Assembly (NCBI GenBank): GCA_039654915.1
Contig: CM077599.1
Coordinates: 9,550,501 to 9,614,500, forward strand
Reading direction: 5' to 3'
DNA length: 64,000 nucleotides
Origin: Aquilaria yunnanensis
Lineage: Eukaryota > Streptophyta > Magnoliopsida > Malvales > Thymelaeaceae
The position numbers were made by a program, and so were the translations under genes. The number at the start of each line of letters is the position of its first letter. The first letter of the stretch is position 1. This document shows positions 57,194-64,000 of this stretch, piece after piece. The notes under the pieces were generated by a model. That model was not told the origin of the DNA. It made no database searches and saw nothing but the letters and a program-made list of their open reading frames with translations.

Positions 57194-58888
57194 ATGGATA
57201 TTCTCGATTATCTTCCCACGGCTGTTACTGGATCATGGAATGACACGGTAATCGAAACTCAGCCTGAAGCTATGGAATATTCCGAAACGGCTCAAAAGCT
57301 TCACGGAGATGCTCTGACATCCCATTCTCACGTACAGCTTAAGGACCAGGTATCGGTCCGGATAAATCAGAACGACACCACGGAATTATTGCAAGTCTGG
57401 AATAGTTGGAATTCTGCTGATCGGGAAGCTTTTACGGCAAAATATGGTCACATCACTTGCCTACTAAAGGTTACCGTTGATGCATCACTTGTCCGGGCTC
57501 TAATACAATTTTGGGATCCATTTTATCGATGCTTTTCTTTCGATAAGATGGATCTGGTTCCAACCATTGAAGAATACAACAGCCTCTTGGGTTGGTCCTC
57601 CGACTATCCAATTGAGACTTATCAACATGATAGAAGAACGGAGCCTCATCGAGCCCTAGCAAAATTATTGGATATGCCAGCTTCCAGTCTTCAAACCAAG
57701 TTTGCAACAAAAGGATCTCGAAAATTTATCAGTTGGATCGACTTAAAACAATTAAGTCACGTTCTCCCTCAGAAAAATCAACGACGCAAGCTTTTCGCCT
57801 TGGCGATATATGGCCTGGTAGTCTTCCCAAGAATCGTCGGATTCATTGAAGGAGACATCATTACACTATTTGAGCAAATCTGCAATGCTCAAATAAATCC
57901 GACCTCAGTAATATTATGTGAAACTATCAGGGCATTAAACTTTTGTCGCCAAAGAGGGGGCAAATTCATAGGATGTTCACATCTCCTCAACATTTGGATC
58001 AAAAGCCACCTTCCTTGTGAGAAGCAACATTTTGGAAATCGCTTTTCAAAGGACTTCATCCCAATCGAAGCCTTTTTGAAAAGTGAAACCATTCATCACG
58101 ACAGCAAGGAAGCATGGGTTGATTATTTCAAGAACATCACCGAATTCCAAATTGAATGGAGAGCCCCCTGGTCTACCTCCACCCGCGTTGTCTACCGATG
58201 CGGCAATTGCCCGTGGGTTCCTCTCTTAGGTATATGGGGAGGAACAAGTTATGCCCCAGCTCAAGTACGAAAACAATTTGGGTCCATGCAATTTATACCC
58301 ATGACGCATAATCTGAGTAAGTTGGAATTTTCACACGAAGATCCAAATTCAAATAAGCTCGCAATGGGTATTTCAGTTGCGTGGAAAAGAATTTTCATAT
58401 TGAAGTCGGGGCCTATTATTTCTCCCACTGCTTATTATGAATGGAGAAATAACCGGAAGGAAGGAATAGTTCTATCTGAAGAGGTCATCAGAAAATTGGC
58501 GAAAAGAGAGTTGGAGAAAGAACTAGAGGAAGAAAAGGAGAAGAACAAGAGGATGCTCCTTGACATGCAACAGCTCGGTCACAAAACACAACTCCTCGAA
58601 GAGAAAGTTGAATACCAAAAACAAGTCATCTCCCAATTGGTTGATGAAACCGATCAAAAAGAGATGAGAGTCAGATACTGGGAAGATCAATACAGATTTT
58701 CTCAAGATCAATTGCAAACATTTTTGGTAGAAGTCAGAAAAGTTACAGAACAAGCCCAACTAATGGGCGAAGAAGCCAAGGAGTTAGAAGAACTGAGCTG
58801 TCCTACTCCATCAGTAAATGTTCAAAGAATGATGGAGTTCATATCTAAGGCCAGAAAGCAGTATTGTACTTTGGGTCGTTTCTTTTAA
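57194..58888 (+). CDS. Ogre ORF1 protein (DUF7745-like, coiled coil)
   Basis: A 564-residue protein ahead of gag, intact from ATG to TAA. Residues about 60-420 match the plant DUF7745 type: 'FWDPFYRCFSF' near residue 103, followed by 'LVPTIEEYNSLLGW', then 'LFALAIYGLVVFPRIVG' near 200, 'FIGCSHLLNIW' near 255, 'EWRAPW' near 318, and 'WVPLLGIWGGTSYAPAQVRK' near 340. This domain resembles the plant mobile domain found in host and transposon proteins. Residues about 425-545 are Glu/Lys/Gln-rich with heptad-like spacing and should form a long coiled coil, so the protein probably oligomerises. Ogre elements are known to carry such an ORF; its function is not known. It shares the strand with gag, 192 bases upstream. 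Confidence 0.88.
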   Translation: MDILDYLPTAVTGSWNDTVIETQPEAMEYSETAQKLHGDALTSHSHVQLKDQVSVRINQNDTTELLQVWNSWNSADREAFTAKYGHITCLLKVTVDASLVRALIQFWDPFYRCFSFDKMDLVPTIEEYNSLLGWSSDYPIETYQHDRRTEPHRALAKLLDMPASSLQTKFATKGSRKFISWIDLKQLSHVLPQKNQRRKLFALAIYGLVVFPRIVGFIEGDIITLFEQICNAQINPTSVILCETIRALNFCRQRGGKFIGCSHLLNIWIKSHLPCEKQHFGNRFSKDFIPIEAFLKSETIHHDSKEAWVDYFKNITEFQIEWRAPWSTSTRVVYRCGNCPWVPLLGIWGGTSYAPAQVRKQFGSMQFIPMTHNLSKLEFSHEDPNSNKLAMGISVAWKRIFILKSGPIISPTAYYEWRNNRKEGIVLSEEVIRKLAKRELEKELEEEKEKNKRMLLDMQQLGHKTQLLEEKVEYQKQVISQLVDETDQKEMRVRYWEDQYRFSQDQLQTFLVEVRKVTEQAQLMGEEAKELEELSCPTPSVNVQRMMEFISKARKQYCTLGRFF

Positions 58889-59080
58889 ACAAACCTTTTG
58901 CTGAATGTAATTGAGAAATTCCATTATAGTTCTTCTTTCACCAAGTATTTACAATATTCATGCATGCATGCATCCATCACATCAATCATACACACATAGA
59001 ATCTAATAAAATAAATATTCCTTTAAAAGGGTAAAATTGGACCTCAACACCGATATTCAACTCGACTCCAAACAAGATTA

Positions 59081-62000
59081 ATGGCAGAACAAGCCGAAGG
59101 ACGTCTCATGGAGATGGAGTCCAAGATTGAAAGTATGTCAGAACAGATGAGACAATTGATGGAATTAATCAAAGGGAAAGCAACTCAAGTCCCCATCAAA
59201 GAAGTGCAAGATCCCACTTATCCCCCGGGATTCACCCCGCAACGAGTCTCAGTCCAAGAAAACCTGTTTCAAGAATCAGGACCGTCTGCTAGTGTTCACC
59301 TGAAACAAGACACTGTACAGGAAGAGAAGAAGACATTACCAAAAGAAGAAGCAGAATCTCAAAAACTCGAAACAATAGAAAAGCGACTGCGAGCCATTGA
59401 AGGAGGCACTATATTCGGATCTCTCTCGGTAGATGACCTCTGCTTAGTGCCAGATGTCGTAATCCCTTCAGATTTTAAGGTGCCAGATTTCGTGAAATAC
59501 GATGGAACGAGTGATCCCATCACTCACATCACATTGTTCCTAAGGAGACTACAACCACTCACAAAAGATGAAAAGGTGTGGATCGCACTTTTTCAGGAAA
59601 GTCTCACAAAATCAGCATTACAGTGGTATCTAAGCCAAGGTCCAAGGAACATAAAAACTTGGAATGACCTTGCTCAGGCCTTCATCGGCAACTATAAACA
59701 CGTTATGGACTTGGCTCCGGATCGCCAAACTCTCCAAAACATGGAGAAGAAAAAGCCAGAAACTTTCAAGGAATATGCGCAGCGGTGGAGGGACTTAGCT
59801 GCACAGGTTCAGCCACCCATGACAGAAAGAGAAATGGTCACTTTATTTGTCCAGACACTGAAATACCCATATTATGACAAACTTATTGGCAATGCGGCAA
59901 CTAACTTCTCCGACGTAGTAATGTCTGGAGAAAGGATCGAGCATGGTATCAGGACTGGGAAGATTACTGAATCCTTTAGCGATCCTATGAAAAGAGGAGG
60001 ACCTTCCAGAAGAAAAGATGAAGAAATACAACAAATAGGAAGAGGAAGAGGGATTCCCTTCGTGGGCACTGTGGCCACCGGACCTCGCCTATCCTATTCT
60101 GCCAATAAGCCCAATTATTATCCTACCAATAGGCCCAATGATTATCCTCCCAATAGGCCCAATGATTATCTTCCCAATAGACCCAACAATTATCCTCCCA
60201 ACAGACCTAATCAGTTACGGCCACCTGTTCCAACTCCTCCAGTACCTGCACCAAGACCAAGAGAAATCTTCGCACCAATTCCCATGACTTACACTGAGCT
60301 GTATCCAAAACTCATCGAAAGTCAACTTATTCGCCCAATCCCTACAAGGCCATTGGAACCCCCGTATCCAAGGTGGTATGACCCTAACATAAATTGCCCA
60401 TATCATGATGGTACCGTGGGCCACGGACTGGAAAATTGCATAGCATTGAAGCGTATAGTCCAACAATTAATTGAGTCAAAGTGGTTGGACTTTTCCGATG
60501 AACCAAACGTCACTCATAATCCATTGCCTCCTCATCAAGCCAAACCAGTCAATATGATGGAAGAATATTGGCCGATGAAGAAAACAGTCAATGATATCAT
60601 AACCCCTCTTAAGCATGTATATTCATGCCTTGTGAAAGAAGGGATTATCATAGGAAAGTCTTCTGGAAATAAAGAAGTCGAGGATGAGGAGTGGTGCAAC
60701 TTTCATAACAGTAAAAGTCATTCTATCCAAGAATGCCCAGAATTCCGTAAATGTCTACAAAGTCTTATGGACTCCTCCCAAATCATCGTTTTTATGTCAG
60801 ATAAAGAGGATGACGTGAATGTGATAATTAAAGAACAAGAAGTCAATATCATGCCAAGACCACTAGTCATTCCAATATCAAAATCTGCTCTCAAGCCTTT
60901 AAGAATTCAAGTTCCAAAGCCATTCCCGTACAAATCAGACAAAACTGTTCCATGGAACTATGACTATACTTCTAACATCACATCAACTCCGTTAGAAGTT
61001 GGGGGCATGACTAGAAGCGGTCGGTGTTATTCTCCGGAGCAAATGAACAAGCTCCAACAAGAGAAGAATGTTACGGATCCAGCAAATGGACCTATTAACA
61101 CATCTAAAGAGCAAGAGATGCCTCGAGCAGTAACAGATGAACAAGCTACTGAGTTTCTCAAACTCATAAAGCAAAGTGAATACAGTATCGTGGAGCAGTT
61201 GAACCGTCTGCCAGCAAAGATCTCCATACTTTCATTACTCTTAAGTTCTGATGCCCATCGAGAAGCTCTTCTCAAAGTCCTGAATAAGGCTTATGTTGAA
61301 CAAGATATCTCCGTGAACAACTTTGACCACCTTGTCAACAACATCACGGCACAAAATCTCATCACATTCACTGACGATGAGATACCAGCAGAAGGAAGGG
61401 GTCACTCTAAGGCTCTGCATATTTCGATTAAATACAAAGATCGGATTATGGCCAGAGTTCTTATCGACAATGGGTCAGCTCTAAATGTAATGCCACTCGA
61501 AACCTTACATAAGATTGGTTTAGACCCATCATACCTCAACAACAGTCATATTGTTGTTCGAGCATTTGACGGAACGAAGAGAGATGTTGTTGGAGAAATA
61601 GAGCTACCAATAGGGATTGGTCCCTGTCTTTTCCACATCACATTCCAAGTCATGGATATTTGTCCATCTTATACCTGCCTGCTGGGAAGACCATGGATCC
61701 ATATGGCCGGAGCAATTCCTTCTTCATTACACCAGAAAATGAAATTCATTATTGAAGGAAAGATAATCACGGTCTTCGCTGAAGAAGACATCCTGCTATC
61801 AAGACCTGCGGATGCTCAATATGTCGAAGTCAATGAAAATATACCTGATTGCTCCTTCAGGTCTTTTGAGATTGTCAATGCTGCTTATGTCAGCGAATAT
61901 GGAGAAGAACCCATTCCTAGCATCTCTAAAACAAGTCGCATGGTTGCCAAACTCATGATAAAAGGAGGATACTCACCGGGGTTAGGACTGGGACAAGATT

Positions 62001-62392
62001 TACAAGGAATCACAGAACCATTGAAAATCACCACAAATGAAGGGAAATACGGCCTAGGCTTCACACCGACAAGACATGATAAAATGAAGGCAATAGCTGA
62101 AAAGAGAGAAAAGAGGATTGCACGATTAACAGGGCATCCTCTCCAGGAAAGAAATCTGGATATCCCTGAAATCACCGAAACGTTCGTGAGTGGTGGTCTC
62201 ATTCCAAAAAATGACAATGAAGGCAAGCTGACTATCAACATCAACAAGTCTTTTGAAAGTCTTTCTATTCAGGCAATCATCAGCGATTCACCTGAAGAGG
62301 AGGAGCTTGTTCAACCTTGTGGCCCACGGGATGTGCTGAACAATTGGGAGGCGATAGAACTGCCTGTTATAATCGAAAGCTCTCCAAAGTAA
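59081..62392 (+). CDS. Gag-protease polyprotein with G-patch
   Basis: An intact 1103-residue frame. Parts: a short coiled coil (about 8-30); gag capsid domain (about 130-300, with 'FVKYDGTSDPITHITLFLRR', 'ALQWYLS', 'TFKEYAQRWRDLAAQVQPP'); a repeat of eight residues, RPNDYPPN type (about 342-378); two zinc-knuckle-like motifs of C-x2-H-x(4-5)-H-x4-C form ('CPYHDGTVGHGLENC' near 438, 'CNFHNSKSHSIQEC' near 545); an aspartic protease ('VLIDNGSALNVMP' near 793, flap and 'LLGRPW' near 868); and a G-patch ('GYSPGLGLGQDL' near 965). The protease has D-N-G-S where many have D-T/S-G; that variant is seen in this lineage. The stop at 62390-62392 lies in the predicted intron, so this short form may be the unspliced product. 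Confidence 0.92.
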   Translation: MAEQAEGRLMEMESKIESMSEQMRQLMELIKGKATQVPIKEVQDPTYPPGFTPQRVSVQENLFQESGPSASVHLKQDTVQEEKKTLPKEEAESQKLETIEKRLRAIEGGTIFGSLSVDDLCLVPDVVIPSDFKVPDFVKYDGTSDPITHITLFLRRLQPLTKDEKVWIALFQESLTKSALQWYLSQGPRNIKTWNDLAQAFIGNYKHVMDLAPDRQTLQNMEKKKPETFKEYAQRWRDLAAQVQPPMTEREMVTLFVQTLKYPYYDKLIGNAATNFSDVVMSGERIEHGIRTGKITESFSDPMKRGGPSRRKDEEIQQIGRGRGIPFVGTVATGPRLSYSANKPNYYPTNRPNDYPPNRPNDYLPNRPNNYPPNRPNQLRPPVPTPPVPAPRPREIFAPIPMTYTELYPKLIESQLIRPIPTRPLEPPYPRWYDPNINCPYHDGTVGHGLENCIALKRIVQQLIESKWLDFSDEPNVTHNPLPPHQAKPVNMMEEYWPMKKTVNDIITPLKHVYSCLVKEGIIIGKSSGNKEVEDEEWCNFHNSKSHSIQECPEFRKCLQSLMDSSQIIVFMSDKEDDVNVIIKEQEVNIMPRPLVIPISKSALKPLRIQVPKPFPYKSDKTVPWNYDYTSNITSTPLEVGGMTRSGRCYSPEQMNKLQQEKNVTDPANGPINTSKEQEMPRAVTDEQATEFLKLIKQSEYSIVEQLNRLPAKISILSLLLSSDAHREALLKVLNKAYVEQDISVNNFDHLVNNITAQNLITFTDDEIPAEGRGHSKALHISIKYKDRIMARVLIDNGSALNVMPLETLHKIGLDPSYLNNSHIVVRAFDGTKRDVVGEIELPIGIGPCLFHITFQVMDICPSYTCLLGRPWIHMAGAIPSSLHQKMKFIIEGKIITVFAEEDILLSRPADAQYVEVNENIPDCSFRSFEIVNAAYVSEYGEEPIPSISKTSRMVAKLMIKGGYSPGLGLGQDLQGITEPLKITTNEGKYGLGFTPTRHDKMKAIAEKREKRIARLTGHPLQERNLDIPEITETFVSGGLIPKNDNEGKLTININKSFESLSIQAIISDSPEEEELVQPCGPRDVLNNWEAIELPVIIESSPK
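60097..60210 (+). repeat. 24-bp tandem repeat in gag
   Basis: About five units of 'aataggcccaatgattatcc' type encode the NRPNDYPP octapeptide repeat between capsid and the first zinc-knuckle-like motif. The period keeps the frame. Confidence 0.85.
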
Positions 62393-62591
62393 TCTAATAG
62401 TAAAAACCTCCTAAAGAAAGGTTCAATCAATAGGGTGTAGTCTTTGTTTAAGTGAACCTTTTAGTTATTGCTTTTTATTCCAATAAAGTTGTGATTTATG
62501 CACATTGTAAATAAAGTACCAGTTTGCATCCATCTCATTCGTGCCATTTTTTTTTTTTTTCTTCTCTTTCTTTTCTCTCTGGATAATGCAG
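62389..62591 (+). other. Predicted intron between protease and reverse transcriptase
   Basis: The 5' site is CCAAA/GTAATC. The 3' site is a long T/C tract ending 'ggataatgcag'. Length is 203 nt. Splicing removes the gag-protease stop and joins AA+A, so that the frame (second phase) runs straight into 'PKTLFDDNERMNFDN' and on into reverse transcriptase; unspliced, the two frames differ. Ogre elements are known to have an intron here. Use of these exact sites is my inference from sequence. Confidence 0.75.
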
Positions 62592-64000
62592 ACCCAAAAC
62601 TCTCTTTGATGACAATGAAAGAATGAACTTTGATAATCCTGTAAACACTACCGACTCGGATGACGAAGATCTTCAAGTATCTCCTGAGCTATTAAAAATG
62701 ATTGAGCGAGATGAAAAAGAAAGAGCAACAAGTCAAGAACCAACTGAGGTATTCAACCTGGGAGACAGTCAGGATGTAAAAGAAGTCAAGATTGGCACTT
62801 TATTCCCTCCTGAAGAAAAAGAAGAATTAGTCCATTTATTGAAAGAATATGTGGATGTGTTTGCTTGGTCATACCAAGATATGCCTGGCTTAAGCTCAGA
62901 CATAGTACTACACAAAATACCCTTGAAACCTGGGGCGAAGCCTGTCAGACAAAAGTTACGAAGATTAAAGCCGGATCTAATCTTAAGAGTGAAAGATGAG
63001 ATTCGAAAGCTGTGGGATGCAGGATTCCTTGGGGTCGCTGAATATACAGAATGGGTGGTTAACATTGTTCCAGTCGAAAAGAAAGAAAGCGGGAAACTAA
63101 GAGTTTGTCAGGACTACCGGCCATTGAACGAAGCCAGTCCTAAAGATAACTTCCCACTTCCTCACATTGATACGCTGGTGGATAATACCGCAGGAAACTC
63201 CTATTTTTCCTTCATGGATGGCTTCTCTGGATACAATCAAATCAAACTTGATCCAGATGATATGATAAAAACTGCCTTTATAACCCTTTGGGGTACCTTC
63301 TACTACAAGGTGATGCCTTTTGGGTTAAAGAATGCTGGTGCTACATATCAAAGAGCCATGGTTGCATTATTCCATGACATGATGCATAAAGAAATTGAAG
63401 TATATGTAGATGACATGATCGCCAAAACTTTCACTGCTAAGGGGCATCTAAAAGTGCTAAGAAAACTATTCGATAGACTTCGCAAATATCAACTGAAGTT
63501 GAATCCTGCCAAATGTATTTTTGGAGCCTCTTCAGGAAAGTTATTGGGTTTCATGGTCAGCAAGGATGGGATTCGAGTTGACCCGAGTAAAGTCAAAGCA
63601 ATACAAGAAATGCAACCCCCGAAGACTCCAAAACAAGTAAGAAGTTTCCTGGGCAGAATCAACTTCATAGCAAGGTTCATTTCACAATTGACATCCAAGT
63701 GTGAACCTCTTTTCAAATCACTGAAGAAGAACAATCCGATCGAGTGGAATAACGAATGCCAAGAAGCATTCGAGAAAATCAAGCAATATCTATCAAATCC
63801 ACCAGTCTTGGTACCACCCCGATCTGGAGAATCGTTGATTCTATATTTATCCATACAGGATTCTTCATTAGGATCCGTATTGGGTCAACGTGATGAGACA
63901 GGCAAGAAAGAGCACGCAATTTACTATTTGAGCAAGAAGCTTACCACATATGAAGCGAAATACTCAATAGTAGAAAAGTCCTGTTGTGCCCTTGCATGGG
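62592..64000 (+). CDS. Pol: reverse transcriptase and RNase H start (partial)
   Basis: Open without stops to the window edge, in frame with gag-protease after removal of the predicted intron. An acidic spacer leads to 'EYVDVFAWSYQDMPGL' (about 62845), then the Ty3/gypsy reverse transcriptase: 'KLRVCQDYRPLNEASPKDNF' (63095), 'FSFMDGFSGYNQI' (63205; first catalytic Asp), 'TPF'-equivalent 'MPFGLKNAGATYQRAM' (63310), 'EVYVDDMIAKT' (63395; catalytic YVDD), 'LGFMVSKDGI' (63545), then 'FLGRINFIARFI' in the connection. RNase H begins near 63830 and is cut at 'EKSCCALAW'. All visible catalytic residues are kept. Without splicing it has its own ATG at about 62623, but no promoter is evident. Confidence 0.92.

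Larger units (their letters stand above)
52647..64000 (+). mobile_element. Ogre/Tat-type Ty3/gypsy retrotransposon, 5' part
   Basis: This large LTR retrotransposon runs past the window end. Parts in order: 5' LTR (52647 to about 56569), tRNA-Arg primer binding site (56573-56590), leader, an extra ORF before gag (57194-58888), gag-protease with G-patch (59081-62392), a predicted intron, then reverse transcriptase and the start of RNase H. An ORF ahead of gag, very long LTRs and an intron between protease and reverse transcriptase together define Ogre-like members of the Tat lineage. No frame is broken in what can be seen. Integrase, 3' LTR and target duplication cannot be checked. Confidence 0.9.

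Overview
The window reads as nuclear DNA of a flowering plant, probably a eudicot. The evidence is long AT-rich intergenic DNA, degenerate CCCTAAA-type telomere-like repeats, a spliced PLATZ zinc-finger gene (a plant-specific family), plant CACTA, Mutator-like and hAT-type elements, and a giant Ty3/gypsy retrotransposon of the Tat/Ogre kind. I cannot name the species.

Only one host gene is convincingly supported: a four-exon PLATZ transcription-factor gene on the minus strand (stop at 44851, start at 47649). Its exons join in phase to a 232-residue protein carrying both zinc motifs of the family. Some short open frames in the window open on GTG or TTG or are low-complexity shadows; I do not call them genes.

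Layout. 1-5100: anonymous AT-rich DNA with foldback MITE copies, hAT-like sequence and telomere-like repeats. 5106-6997: a complete non-autonomous CACTA element with an AAT target duplication. 7000-13600: a 31-bp minisatellite inside a possible MITE, a decayed LINE on the minus strand, and a nearly perfect 212-bp tandem duplication. 14770-19690: a field of diverged ~175-200-bp repeats into which two Mutator-like elements inserted. 20550-44300: more MITEs, part of another CACTA, and Mutator-like elements at 30591, 34600, 37681 and 43046; one carries a transposase fragment, one contains a nested hAT-type element, and one sits inside a MITE. 44850-47650: the PLATZ gene. 48100-52300: a possible SINE, a MITE and another Mutator-like element.

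52647-64000 (running off the end): the 5' part of an Ogre/Tat-type retrotransposon. It has a ~3.9-kb LTR built of several repeat arrays, a tRNA-Arg primer binding site, an extra ORF (DUF7745-like plus coiled coil), gag-protease with a G-patch, a predicted 203-nt intron whose removal restores the frame, and reverse transcriptase plus the start of RNase H. ORF1, gag-protease and the pol part seen are open without internal stops, so the element looks young.

The most notable points are the precise splice prediction in the retrotransposon, its repeat-built LTR, and the group of small Mutator-like elements whose boundaries can be placed from 9-10-bp duplications and, in one case, from an empty-site paralogue in the same window.
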